Notes under the pieces: generated by a model
What the model was told of the DNA's origin: nothing
The model's input: only the letters and a program-made list of their open reading frames with translations
Database searches by the model: none
Translations under genes and position numbers: made by a program
Assembly: GCF_001375655.1 (NCBI RefSeq)
Contig: NZ_CTEN01000004.1
Coordinates: 186,001-250,000, forward strand
Origin: Streptococcus varani
GTDB lineage: Bacteria; Bacillota; Bacilli; Lactobacillales; Streptococcaceae
Direction of reading: 5' to 3'
DNA: 64,000 nt
In this document: positions 17,547 through 26,539 of the stretch, piece by piece
Position numbering within the stretch: position 1 is the stretch's first letter
How the letters are laid out: each line of letters starts with the position of its first letter

Positions 17547-17816
17547 TCAAAAGAAGCCTCCACCATTGGCTTTCTCAGCATCTTTTCGTTTACGAGGACC
17601 AGTGCCATAGCGTTCCGCATCCACTTCCTCCTTGATAGGGAGATAGATAGATGCCACCCCATAGAGTATCATGGCCAACCAAGCAATTTTCGTGAGCAGA
17701 ACAATGGCTAAAAAGATAGCTCTCACCAGCCAAACATCCCATTTGAACTTGTCCGCAAGACCAGCTAGTGTGCCTGTCAAGAGACGATTTCTTCTTAATT
17801 TATAAAATCCGTACAT
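17547..17816 (-). CDS. PspC-domain membrane protein
   Basis: The 89-aa protein begins MYGFYKLRRNRLLTGTLAGLADKF, the phage-shock-protein-C domain (R-x-x-x-x-x-x-G-V/L-x-x-G-L-A). It has a transmembrane segment at about 28-58 and a polar GPRKRKDAEKANGGG tail. It overlaps the preceding gene by 17 bp. PspC-domain proteins sense membrane stress; the partner upstream has a DUF4097-like fold. It is unrelated to the pneumococcal choline-binding protein also called PspC. Confidence 0.85.
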   Translation of the reverse strand: MYGFYKLRRNRLLTGTLAGLADKFKWDVWLVRAIFLAIVLLTKIAWLAMILYGVASIYLPIKEEVDAERYGTGPRKRKDAEKANGGGFF

Positions 17817-18567
17817 TTTTTATTCCTTTCATAATGAGAGGACTCGATTCTGTTTGCACTTGCAGATAAACCATCTTTTCTCCCGTCTTTTCGCAGATAT
17901 AGGGACTCGTTTGCTTCTTCCTATTAATTTGTACCATACCTTGACTACTTTCAAAACGGCCTCTTAGGCCTTGTTCCTTAGAAACAATCATATAAATAGG
18001 AGCTTGTCTTAGTTCTAAGTGAAGATGCTGAGAAATCGCTTGACAAGGTCTGACTCGAATATCCTGCTGTTTTTTATCCGAGTGACTATGGATAGAAATA
18101 TCTTCAAATGGTAGAAAATCTAGTCGAGCATCCGCACAACCAATTCCCAAATCTAAAACAGACATCCACTGATCCGGCAAGGAAACAATCATTTGACAAG
18201 GAATCTTAGAATGAAAGTGCAAGGATTTCTTTTCAAGGTAAATCTGCGGGAGAAGAGTATCTTGAGCCTGTTGGGGATAAGAGAGACAAAAATGAATTTG
18301 GTCTTCTTTGCTTTTTTGGAAAATAATTTTTCCTTCTGTCAGACTGATATTCATAGACTCGATGTCCGAGAAATGAAAGTCCTGTTTTAATTTTGATGAA
18401 GAAAAAACTTTTAAACTAGGCAATGTAAAGGCCAAGCGTGATTTTTCTTCCTCAAAAAGAAAATCCACCTCATCTTCCAGCTCCATAAAACATGACCTGG
18501 CTTCTTCTTTGGTCAGGACACCTTTTTCATATAATTCTAATAATCGTTTTTGATGTTCTGCTAGCAT
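17800..18567 (-). CDS. DUF4097-like protein with SHOCT-like N-terminus
   Basis: I chose the ATG at 18567 because it has GAGGTGAG 6 nt upstream; an in-frame GTG 21 nt earlier has none. The 255-aa product starts MLAEHQKRLLELYEKGVLTKEEA, a short helical tether with the LYEKGVLTKEE pattern. The rest is beta-rich, with alternating hydrophobic strands as in DUF4097 (adhesin-like beta helix) proteins. No signal peptide is seen. It is coupled to the PspC-domain gene, so a cell-envelope stress role is plausible but unproven. Confidence 0.75.
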   Translation of the reverse strand: MLAEHQKRLLELYEKGVLTKEEARSCFMELEDEVDFLFEEEKSRLAFTLPSLKVFSSSKLKQDFHFSDIESMNISLTEGKIIFQKSKEDQIHFCLSYPQQAQDTLLPQIYLEKKSLHFHSKIPCQMIVSLPDQWMSVLDLGIGCADARLDFLPFEDISIHSHSDKKQQDIRVRPCQAISQHLHLELRQAPIYMIVSKEQGLRGRFESSQGMVQINRKKQTSPYICEKTGEKMVYLQVQTESSPLIMKGIKNVRIL

Positions 18568-18602
18568 GGTCTCACCTCTATTTATCACTAGTATACCATT
18601 TT

Positions 18603-18632
18603 TTTACAAAAAGAAATCAGCCCAAGGACTGA
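18603..18632 (-). terminator. Terminator after the sprT-like gene
   Basis: On the minus strand AAATCAG, TCCTTGGG and CTGATTTCTTTTT form a hairpin with a T-rich tail directly after the sprT-like stop codon. Confidence 0.75.
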
Positions 18633-18637
18633 TTTGC

Positions 18638-19072
18638 TTATTGTCTATAAATGAGGTAACCGTGACACTTACCACAGCGGTATTTCTTCGTATCTACCTT
18701 GCGTTTTCGTTGGTAGTCTTGTCCACAATTTTGGCAACGATACTGATGGAGAGAAACAGGTCTTTCAGCTAATTTCGGCGCAAAGCGTAAGCCGTCCACT
18801 TGGTGCAATAAGATTTTAAAATCTCTATCAGCATGCTTGTAACCCTTTTTTTCAAAAAAGAGATGGTAATGGCAAAGTTCATGTCGGACAATCTTGCGAA
18901 ATACCTCTAAACCATGAACTTCCAACATCTTGGGGTTAAAATCCAAGTGACCATCCTTGGGAAAGAAGCGGCCACCTGTGCTGCGAAGCCGAGCATTCCA
19001 CTTGGCTTCATGTCTGAACGCTTTTCCAAAATCATCTAGCGAAACTTGCTTGACGTAATCAGTTAGATTCAC
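18638..19072 (-). CDS. sprT: SprT-like zinc metalloprotease-fold protein
   Basis: The 144-aa product has the zinc motif [10 protein letters not shown] (about 66-75) and a C-terminal four-cysteine zinc ribbon: [13 protein letters not shown] with CGKCHGYL. This matches bacterial SprT-like (YdcK-type) proteins of about 150 aa. It is cytosolic and its role is not established. The start overlaps tex by 14 bp, the conserved streptococcal tex-sprT pairing. Confidence 0.88.
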   Translation of the reverse strand: MNLTDYVKQVSLDDFGKAFRHEAKWNARLRSTGGRFFPKDGHLDFNPKMLEVHGLEVFRKIVRHELCHYHLFFEKKGYKHADRDFKILLHQVDGLRFAPKLAERPVSLHQYRCQNCGQDYQRKRKVDTKKYRCGKCHGYLIYRQ

Positions 19073-21188
19073 GAGGAGCCACCAGACTGAGATTGACTTT
19101 CTCGCGCGCTGTATCCAATTTATGGACCCAGACTGTCACCAAGTCTCCTACTGAAACAACTTGGCTTGGGTGCTTGATGAAGTTCTTGCTCATGTTTGAA
19201 ATATGAATAAGGCCATCTTCATGAATACCGATATCCACAAAGGCTCCAAAATCAACCACGTTGCGGACTACGCCTTCTAATTTCTGCCCAATTTGTAGGT
19301 CCTTGAAGTCCAAGACATCTTGGCGAAGGACAGGTGCTGCAAAATCATCCCGAAGATCGCGACCAGGTTTGAGTAAGTCAGCAATGATATCCTTGAGGGT
19401 TTCTTTACCAAGCCCTAATCTTTCAGCAGTTTGAGTTATATTTACTGCTTTTAGACTGGCCTGTGCAGACGCATCTAATTCTGTGATTTCAAGCAGGCTA
19501 AAGAGTTCCTGCACAGCGGCATAGGATTCTGGGTGAACACCGGTATTATCTAAGAAATTCTCCCCATTTGGAATGCGGAGGAAGCCAGCAGCCTGTTCAA
19601 AGGCCTTGTCTCCCAAACGCGGCACCTTCTTCAATTGCGCCCGAGTTTTGAGAGCCCCATTTTCTTCCCGGTATGTAACAATATTCTCAGAAATAGTTTT
19701 ATTGAGACCTGCGATATGAGACAGCAAAGCTGAGCTGGCCGTGTTGACATTGACGCCGACCTGATTGACTACGGTATCAACAACGAAGTCCAAGCCTTCT
19801 GAGAGTTTCTTCTGGTTGACATCATGCTGGTATTGACCAACACCGATGGATTTTGGATCGATTTTGACCAATTCAGCCAGCGGATCTTGCAAGCGACGAG
19901 CGATGGAAATAGCAGACCGTTTTTCAACGGTTAATTCAGGAAATTCATGTCGGGCTAATTCAGACGCAGAGTAAACAGAGGCTCCGCTTTCATTGACAAT
20001 CACATAGCTGATAGCAGGGAAATCCTGCAAGATTTCCGCTACAAAACTTTCAGATTCACGGCTGGCCGTTCCATTTCCGATGGCGATGATTTCTACCTCA
20101 AATTGACCCAATAAGTCTGCCAAGTCTTTTTTAGCTTGAGCGATTTGCGCTGCGTGTGCTGGTTTAACTGGGTAGATGACCTGAGTTGTCAAGAATTTTC
20201 CAGTTGCATCTACTACTGCTAATTTTGCTCCTGTACGAAAGGCCGGGTCAAAGCCAAGAACCGTCTTGCCTTTGAGAGGTGGGACCAAAAGAAGATTGCG
20301 CAGGTTTTCTGAGAAAAGGGAAATGGCACCTTCTTCTGCCGCCTCTGTCAATTCAGTCCGCACACGGCGTTCCATAGCAGGGAGGATTTTTTTCTTAACT
20401 GCCTGAGAAATCGCTTCTTCGACATATTGATTCTTCTGTGGAAAACGTAGGGTAAAGAAACGGAGCATCTTGTCTATATTGTGGTCGAAACCAACCTTGA
20501 GTGCCCCAATTTTCTCGCCACGATTGAGGGCTAAAGTCCGATACCCTTGCATCTTAGCGACTTTTTCTGAGAAATCATAGTAGATTTGGAAAACCAGTTT
20601 CTCATCTGCTTCTGGGTCCTTGAGACTAGATAGGATAGCGGAATGCTGCAGGATTTCTTGATAAGTCCAAGCCCGAAGTTTGGTATCTTCAGAGATAGCC
20701 TCTGTCAAGATATCCACTGCCCCTGCTAGGCAGTCAACTGGAGTATCAAAACCTTCACAGACAAAGGCTTCGGCCTCTTTTTCCAAGTCAGCAACATTCT
20801 GCAAGATAAGACGTGCGAAGGGGAAGAGCCCCGCTTCACGGGCGATGGTCGCCTTGGTACGGCGTTTTTCCTTATAAGGGAGATAGAGTTCTTCCACATC
20901 CGCCAACTTTTCAGCTTCTTGGATGGCTTGTTGGAGTTCCGGAGTCAGCTTGCCTAGTTCTTCGATTTTGGCTAAAACGGCTTCTTTCCGATCAGCAAGA
21001 GCAGTCAAGGACTTGTCCAGGTCAATGATGGATTTAATCAGAACTTCATCTAGATTTCCTGTTGCTTCTTTGCGGTAACGAGCGATAAAGGGAATGGTAT
21101 TGCCTTCAGCTGTCAAGGCTAAGACTGTATCAATTTGTTTTAAAGTAACACCCAAATCGTGGGCAATTTTTTCATATTTTTTTTCCAT
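19059..21188 (-). CDS. tex: Tex, RNA-binding S1-domain transcription accessory protein
   Basis: The 709-aa protein shows Tex domain order. It has an N-terminal helical region with [18 protein letters not shown](A)TG (about 24-43), a YqgF/RNase H-like domain with [16 protein letters not shown] (about 312-327), and helix-hairpin-helix segments ([19 protein letters not shown]). The C-terminal S1 domain reads [27 protein letters not shown] (given here as its key span, about 630-656). The ATG is 6 nt after an extended -10 and no Shine-Dalgarno sequence exists, so a leaderless mRNA is likely. Confidence 0.95.
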   Translation of the reverse strand: MEKKYEKIAHDLGVTLKQIDTVLALTAEGNTIPFIARYRKEATGNLDEVLIKSIIDLDKSLTALADRKEAVLAKIEELGKLTPELQQAIQEAEKLADVEELYLPYKEKRRTKATIAREAGLFPFARLILQNVADLEKEAEAFVCEGFDTPVDCLAGAVDILTEAISEDTKLRAWTYQEILQHSAILSSLKDPEADEKLVFQIYYDFSEKVAKMQGYRTLALNRGEKIGALKVGFDHNIDKMLRFFTLRFPQKNQYVEEAISQAVKKKILPAMERRVRTELTEAAEEGAISLFSENLRNLLLVPPLKGKTVLGFDPAFRTGAKLAVVDATGKFLTTQVIYPVKPAHAAQIAQAKKDLADLLGQFEVEIIAIGNGTASRESESFVAEILQDFPAISYVIVNESGASVYSASELARHEFPELTVEKRSAISIARRLQDPLAELVKIDPKSIGVGQYQHDVNQKKLSEGLDFVVDTVVNQVGVNVNTASSALLSHIAGLNKTISENIVTYREENGALKTRAQLKKVPRLGDKAFEQAAGFLRIPNGENFLDNTGVHPESYAAVQELFSLLEITELDASAQASLKAVNITQTAERLGLGKETLKDIIADLLKPGRDLRDDFAAPVLRQDVLDFKDLQIGQKLEGVVRNVVDFGAFVDIGIHEDGLIHISNMSKNFIKHPSQVVSVGDLVTVWVHKLDTAREKVNLSLVAPRESN

Positions 21189-21194
21189 GAAGAT

Positions 21195-21203
21195 ATTATA
21201 TCA
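21195..21203 (-). promoter_or_regulatory. Extended -10 promoter of tex (probable leaderless mRNA)
   Basis: The minus strand reads TGATATAAT, then ATCTTC, then the tex ATG. The distance of 6 nt leaves no 5' leader. Confidence 0.7.
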
Positions 21204-21273
21204 CAAGACAGGTTTGACGGTGTAGGCCGAATTGGTTGGAATAGAAGAAAATAGTCATGATTGGAAGAGAAAG

Positions 21274-21648
21274 ATGCCATTAACTGCAATCGAAAAATGG
21301 GAAGACAAACAACTTACTGGGAGCATCCAACTTTTTCAAACAAGTACTAATCAGGTTTGGAATGTTTATCTCTATTTGGAGGATGGGGATAGCTTAATCA
21401 TTCTTGAGGATGGTATGTCTTGTCCAGTTTATAACCAGCATTCCGATTGGCTTAAAAATCTTCAATCCTTGGTAGAAATCAAGGACTATCTTTTCGATAA
21501 AAGATACAGATATAGACTAAAAAAAGTGACCCTGCTTTTTGCAGTAGGCAATGCTACTTCAAAGAAGAGGGTGTCTTTCTCTATTGCTTCTCCTGATAGT
21601 CAAATAAAATTAAAAATAGATGGGGCAAAGCGACGCATACCTACTTAG
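21274..21648 (+). CDS. Small hypothetical protein, C-terminus formed by an interspersed repeat
   Basis: I do not recognise the 124-aa product. I chose ATG 21274 (GGAAGAG upstream) over a TTG 42 nt earlier. The sequence is beta-rich, with WNVYLYLEDGDSLIILEDG and a basic YRYRLKKVTLLF strand. The last 15 or so residues (KLKIDGAKRRIPT) are encoded by the short repeat at 21603-21696. The repeat therefore probably truncated or replaced the natural end. A possible promoter TTGACG-17-TGGAAT lies at 21214-21242. Confidence 0.6.
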   Translation: MPLTAIEKWEDKQLTGSIQLFQTSTNQVWNVYLYLEDGDSLIILEDGMSCPVYNQHSDWLKNLQSLVEIKDYLFDKRYRYRLKKVTLLFAVGNATSKKRVSFSIASPDSQIKLKIDGAKRRIPT

Positions 21649-21696
21649 TGGTAGACAAGGAGCTTTAACAAAGTATCATTCTGATTTTAAAAGTAT
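21603..21696. repeat. Short interspersed repeat, copy 1
   Basis: It contains AAAAATAGATGGGGCAAAGC, then GACGCATACCTA, TAGTGGTAGACAAGGA and TTTAACAAA. It is closely related to copies at 43845-43946 and 44934-45033. Here the outer inverted ends (ACTCAAAGA / TTTCAAAGAGTA type) are eroded. It sits between two convergent genes and supplies the end of the plus-strand ORF. Confidence 0.75.
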
Positions 21697-21700
21697 GCGG

Positions 21701-24700
21701 CTAGCCTTCTTCTATCAAGTTCCATAGTCCAATCTTGAAGTTTTTTGGCAAGATTTTTTGTTTTGTCTTTGCTTCCAATTTGACTTCTAATTGAAGCACA
21801 TCTAATGTCTCATCAAAAAAATGAACTTGTTCTTTGGAATTAACTTGATTCAGAAAGACTGTTCGGTTCTTTACTGGACCGACTACGTGGCTACGATAGG
21901 AAAGACTGATTGTCACTTCTTTCAACGGTAAATTGAGATATTCTACACTAATAACTCCAATTGCTTGGATGGTATCATATTTAAAGGTAAATACTACTTT
22001 ATCATCACTTGGAGCCATTACGTGCTTTTGAGCAACAAGGCTGATATCTTGATGAATCCTTAAACTCTTCTTGATTGGTTGGAGAAAAGCTTGACATTCC
22101 AGCATTTTATCTAAGAAAGTGGTCTTCCCTTTGATTATTTCAGCCTTTGAAAAAATTGGGTTGGCTACATTCCATGATACAGGCAATGCTTTGGAGATCA
22201 AAGATCCATCGGCGGTCCTAGCCTGAATCCAGCCTGGAAGAAAAACGTCTTGTCCTTCCATTAAATTTTGAGTAGGACTATCCATTAAGAGTGGAATAGA
22301 CAAGGAGGTTTTGTAGCAAAAGACTGCCATTGGAAGACCAGGTATCTGCAGAAGTTGGCTGCTTGATTGATTTTTCTCGGCGATACTAAATTGGTATTTC
22401 CTCATTTTATAAGTCAACAATCTGACATTTTCAGCTCGCTCAGACAGTTCCAACTTGTAAGTAGCGGTAGCTAAACCTAGCACTTTAGCTGTTATCTCCA
22501 ATGAACCAGCTTGACCGGCAGAAGCAATGATGAGCAGTAATTTCCCTCTATAAGCTTTTCGACTAGCTTGGTCATATGATCTATGATCACAGGGATTCCC
22601 ATTATCCAGAGTAAGTAATTTTCCTTGTCCTTTGACTTGAATGTGAACTAGAGAGTGGCTATTAGCTACCAGTTCTCCCTTAGCATCCACAAGAGACAAC
22701 TCCACGAACAATAAGTTACGCGGACTGCCTAATGGACTTTCAAATAGTTCCCAATGCAGGCTGGCTACCTTTCCATAGTTCTGAACCTGCTTTCGGCCAC
22801 TAGTCTGACTTATCACCTTACCAGTTTCGTCATAGGCTAGAGCCCTTAAAGTCCCTTTTCGATAGGGAATCCACCACTTTAGGTAGAGGTTTTCGTGTGG
22901 AATTTCAGAAGCATCCTCTCCCTCATAAAGCTGGTAAGAATGCCCTGTTGGCGTACGGTACTGAGTGAAACTTTTGAGACCATAGTTTACTTTCTGGCCT
23001 TCCGGACTTTCAAAAACCAAAGCTACACTGGCTGCATTGCTGTAGACAACAACTTCTACCAATCCATCCTCATCCAATTCTATGCCTCCTTTTTGCCAAG
23101 TCGGGAGGAGATGGAGAGTATTTTTCTTTTTTGACCATTGACTTTGATAGAAATAATAGCGATCTTTGGCAAAGCCAGCGGTATCCATGATTCCGAAATA
23201 TGAATGTTTGGGAGAGGGCCACTTGGTCGCCGTTCCTGAATCGATTTTATTCCAAGGTGTAGGCTCACCCAAATAGTCAAAACCTGTCCAAACACATTCA
23301 CCAGCCACAAAGTCTCTTGTGATGACATCATACCAGCTCTCGCTAGACAAAGATCCCCAGTCTACTGTCGATTGGTCATAAGAGGTCAATTCACAATTTT
23401 GATTGCTTGTCTGGTAGCAACCTCTACTGTTAATAGCTGAACTGGTTTCAGAACCATAGAGAATCCATTCCGGGTAATCCTGGTGAAGCTGATCATAGTC
23501 ACTTCCCTTGGCATAATTGAGACCAACAAGCCCCTCTACTTCTGATAAACAAGTAACGTATTCTGCTATTTCTGCTATTTCCTTGAACCATAAGAAACTT
23601 GAATCCTTTAGCTTATTATCCCCAAAGGTAATAGGGCGTGTCCGATCAAGAGCAAGAATCCAATCGCAGATTTGGCGACCTAGCATTGGATAATGACTAA
23701 CATCCGCAGAGAATCCTTCCATCAATTCATTGCCAATGGACCACATTAGAACCGAAGGATTATGAATCCCAGAGAGGATCATAGATTCTATACTGTATTG
23801 AGCCCAACTAATTTTAGCAGATAGTGCTCTCTTGAGAAATCGAGCATTTTGTCCACCAAGTGGTTGATGAAAAAAGGAAGAAAAATCATGTTGGTTGCCA
23901 TTTTTAGGATAGGTCCATGTGTCAAAGGCTTCCTCGATTAAGAACAAGCCCAATCGATTGGCCCACTTTTTCAGCTTCCTTGCACTGGGATTGTGGGCTA
24001 CTCGAATGGTATTTGCGCCCATATCTTTAAGCAGGCTCAACTGTCTAATAATAGCATCCTCAAAGGCTGAGGCTCCCAAGCTCCCCTGATCATGGTGGAG
24101 ACAAACTCCCTGTAGTTTAAAGGGCAGTCCATTTAAGGATAAGCCATGCTGGTGATCGAAATGGTAATAGCGAAATCCTGTTTCCAAGCTGAGTTTGTCA
24201 CTGAGTTTTCTCTTGTGATAGAGGTCTATTTCCAGCTGATAGAGGTGAGGGGAATCTGGACTCCATAACTTAAAAGTCCCAGCATCAACCCTTACTTTAT
24301 AAGCTTCTGACTCTTGTAAAGATGGCAAATCTTTTGGAGCCATCTGATAGATGCATGCTGCTGGCTGAAAATCAGGAGCTAGCTCCAAGAGACTAATCCC
24401 TACTTGATATTCACTAGCCTCGACAATCTGACTCAAACCAAAGTCTATATCCAGTCTGTGATTTATCTGAGAAAGGTTTAGACGAACTTGATCTCTTTCC
24501 ACATGGATCTCGGGCAGAACAGAAATGGAAACATCGCGATAAAGACCACTTCCAGAATACCATCGTGAACTGGGTACTTTGTTTTCCAGACGAACTGCCA
24601 GAAGGTTTTCCTGGCCAAAGTTGATCATATGCGATAAATCATAAGTAAAAGATTGATAGCCATTGCAATGCCTGCCCAATAGTTGCCCGTTGATATAAAC

Positions 24701-25039
24701 TTCTGCCTCCATGTAGGCACCGTCGAAATGAATCCATATCCTATGACCAAGCAGTGATGGATCCAGAGCAAAATACTTCCGATACCAAGCGACTCCGCCT
24801 AACTTATAAGCACTTTCTGCTTCTCCATTGACGGTATAGGGTTGAGTGATACTGAAATCATGAGGGAGAGAAATTTGTTCCCAATCAGAATCGTCAAAAC
24901 TTGGCTTCTGAGCCAGTTCCAAATTGGCTAGCAAGAAGCGCCAGCCCTTTGAAAAATCTTGCTGACGCTTAGCCTGATCTATCCATTGCACTTGATATGC
25001 CAAGGATTTGGAATCAGATTTAAGTTTGTCTGAAGACAT
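21701..25039 (-). CDS. Cytosolic GH2 beta-galactosidase (BgaA-catalytic-region-like)
   Basis: The 1112-aa protein has the GH2 order. A jelly-roll sugar-binding domain has WRFLLAN(L), LPHDFSI and GGVAWYRK. An Ig-like domain follows, then the TIM barrel with VAHNPSA (about 345), acid/base MWSIGNELMEG (about 428-438) and nucleophile ILYGSETSSA (about 516-525). Further beta domains complete it. No signal peptide, LPxTG motif or choline-binding repeat is present, unlike surface BgaA, so it should act on imported oligosaccharides. It is last in the DUF624-HK-RR-GH2 operon. A beta-mannosidase activity is a less likely alternative. Confidence 0.85.
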   Translation of the reverse strand: MSSDKLKSDSKSLAYQVQWIDQAKRQQDFSKGWRFLLANLELAQKPSFDDSDWEQISLPHDFSITQPYTVNGEAESAYKLGGVAWYRKYFALDPSLLGHRIWIHFDGAYMEAEVYINGQLLGRHCNGYQSFTYDLSHMINFGQENLLAVRLENKVPSSRWYSGSGLYRDVSISVLPEIHVERDQVRLNLSQINHRLDIDFGLSQIVEASEYQVGISLLELAPDFQPAACIYQMAPKDLPSLQESEAYKVRVDAGTFKLWSPDSPHLYQLEIDLYHKRKLSDKLSLETGFRYYHFDHQHGLSLNGLPFKLQGVCLHHDQGSLGASAFEDAIIRQLSLLKDMGANTIRVAHNPSARKLKKWANRLGLFLIEEAFDTWTYPKNGNQHDFSSFFHQPLGGQNARFLKRALSAKISWAQYSIESMILSGIHNPSVLMWSIGNELMEGFSADVSHYPMLGRQICDWILALDRTRPITFGDNKLKDSSFLWFKEIAEIAEYVTCLSEVEGLVGLNYAKGSDYDQLHQDYPEWILYGSETSSAINSRGCYQTSNQNCELTSYDQSTVDWGSLSSESWYDVITRDFVAGECVWTGFDYLGEPTPWNKIDSGTATKWPSPKHSYFGIMDTAGFAKDRYYFYQSQWSKKKNTLHLLPTWQKGGIELDEDGLVEVVVYSNAASVALVFESPEGQKVNYGLKSFTQYRTPTGHSYQLYEGEDASEIPHENLYLKWWIPYRKGTLRALAYDETGKVISQTSGRKQVQNYGKVASLHWELFESPLGSPRNLLFVELSLVDAKGELVANSHSLVHIQVKGQGKLLTLDNGNPCDHRSYDQASRKAYRGKLLLIIASAGQAGSLEITAKVLGLATATYKLELSERAENVRLLTYKMRKYQFSIAEKNQSSSQLLQIPGLPMAVFCYKTSLSIPLLMDSPTQNLMEGQDVFLPGWIQARTADGSLISKALPVSWNVANPIFSKAEIIKGKTTFLDKMLECQAFLQPIKKSLRIHQDISLVAQKHVMAPSDDKVVFTFKYDTIQAIGVISVEYLNLPLKEVTISLSYRSHVVGPVKNRTVFLNQVNSKEQVHFFDETLDVLQLEVKLEAKTKQKILPKNFKIGLWNLIEEG

Positions 25040-25051
25040 GATGTAACCTCT

Positions 25052-26539
25052 CTATTCTTGGCCAACCTCAATAGCTTGATACTTGTCCTTATATTGGTCT
25101 CTAAATTCTTTAGGAGAAAGTCCATTTAGCTTCTTAAACATCTTGATAAAGTAATGATTAGTATTGTAGCCTGTATCATAAGCAATTTCATTGATGGTTA
25201 AACTGCTGTACAACAATAGCTGTTGCGCTTTCTGAATCCTAACCTGGTTTAGGTATTGAGCAAAACTCCTCTCAGTCTCATGCTTGAAACACTGACCTAG
25301 GTAGACTCCATTCACATGTAAGCGGTCCGCAACAACTTTCAAAGTTAATTCTTCCTTGTATTGCTTTTGAATGCACTGAACGGTCTGACTAACTAAATCT
25401 GAATACCGTTTTTGCGGATGCTGATTACGACTTGTTAACTGAAGAACCTTCTTTAATTCAGATAAAATTTCATCAATAAATTGACTTTCATGGATAGCAT
25501 GTAACATGGCCTGGTAGGTCAGTTGGTCTAAAATAGGAAATTGACGGTATATGTCAGAAAAGAGCAAAAAGGAAACATGTTTCACATCTTCTGGTGAAAA
25601 TTTCAAGGCTTTCATTTCCTCAAAAATTTCTTCCAGTTTGGAAATAATAGTAGGCTCATCTCCGATCATCAAGGCTTTATTAAAGGAGAAAAACTGTAGG
25701 CGGGATTCAGGCATTTCAATTTTAGAATTCGATTTGATAGTGGCTGAGGAAATTTCACTATTGTAGAAGAGACTCCTTCGAACCTGGTGATAACTTTCAT
25801 AGACATTCTCCCACTCAGTAACGGTCTCACCCAAGATAGTCTGCTTGACTTCTTCTGCAAACTCTTCTTGCAAATGAGATACAAAAGTTTTTATATGATT
25901 TCTTTCTCCCAATAAGATGGCTATGTAACTCTTTTTTTCTGCATCTCTCCGGATACAAAATGGTTGCTGGGAAGCTACAAAAAAATCTTCTAAATCTTGG
26001 CACCAGTTTTTACATTCCAGATAGAGAACAGTATAGTCCGAAATATCTTTCTTGGCCGCTTCATCCACCAACTGAAGATAGTCCTTCTCATTTAGTTCAT
26101 CGGCTAGCCATAAGCTAACCAAACTTTCTCGGTATGAAGATTGTCGTACAGATTCTGCTTTTTGTGCGTCCAAGGATTGTTTATGATTCCTCATTTTAGC
26201 CTGTAATTCTGTCTTATCCACTGGCTTTAAAAGATAGGCTTTAGCTTCTAACTCTATAGCTTTTTTAACATAAGAAAACTCTTGAAAGCCCGATAAAATT
26301 AAAGTTTGCAAATTAGGATAGTCTTTTTTAGCAGTCTCAATCAACTCTAATCCTGTCATACCAGGCATATTGACATCTGAAATCATCACATCAATTTTTT
26401 GCTTGGACAGACACTCAAGAGCCTCTTGACCTGTTTTAGCAGTTGCTGCTACTTCAAATCCCAAATTTTCCCAATCGATGATCATTTTTAAGCCCTGCAA
26501 TATCATGTACTCATCATCAACTAATAACACCTTGTACAT
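25052..26539 (-). CDS. YesN-type response regulator (REC + AraC HTH)
   Basis: The 495-aa protein has an N-terminal receiver domain: VLLVDDEYMILQGL, phosphoacceptor region VMISDVNMPGMTGLEL (Asp about 55), and Lys in LLKPVDKTEL. A central linker follows, and then a C-terminal AraC-type double HTH (about 390-485) ending IAYDTGYNTNHYFIKMFKKLNGLSPKEFR. It resembles RR07 of pneumococcus, reported to control N-glycan use. The likely target is the set of three phased repeats before the importer operon. The ATG overlaps the kinase stop codon. Confidence 0.9.
   Translation of the reverse strand: MYKVLLVDDEYMILQGLKMIIDWENLGFEVAATAKTGQEALECLSKQKIDVMISDVNMPGMTGLELIETAKKDYPNLQTLILSGFQEFSYVKKAIELEAKAYLLKPVDKTELQAKMRNHKQSLDAQKAESVRQSSYRESLVSLWLADELNEKDYLQLVDEAAKKDISDYTVLYLECKNWCQDLEDFFVASQQPFCIRRDAEKKSYIAILLGERNHIKTFVSHLQEEFAEEVKQTILGETVTEWENVYESYHQVRRSLFYNSEISSATIKSNSKIEMPESRLQFFSFNKALMIGDEPTIISKLEEIFEEMKALKFSPEDVKHVSFLLFSDIYRQFPILDQLTYQAMLHAIHESQFIDEILSELKKVLQLTSRNQHPQKRYSDLVSQTVQCIQKQYKEELTLKVVADRLHVNGVYLGQCFKHETERSFAQYLNQVRIQKAQQLLLYSSLTINEIAYDTGYNTNHYFIKMFKKLNGLSPKEFRDQYKDKYQAIEVGQE

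Noticed and set aside
18568-18588. GTG start of the DUF4097-like protein
   Set aside because: The ribosome binding site GAGGTGAG lies within this stretch and serves the ATG at 18567.
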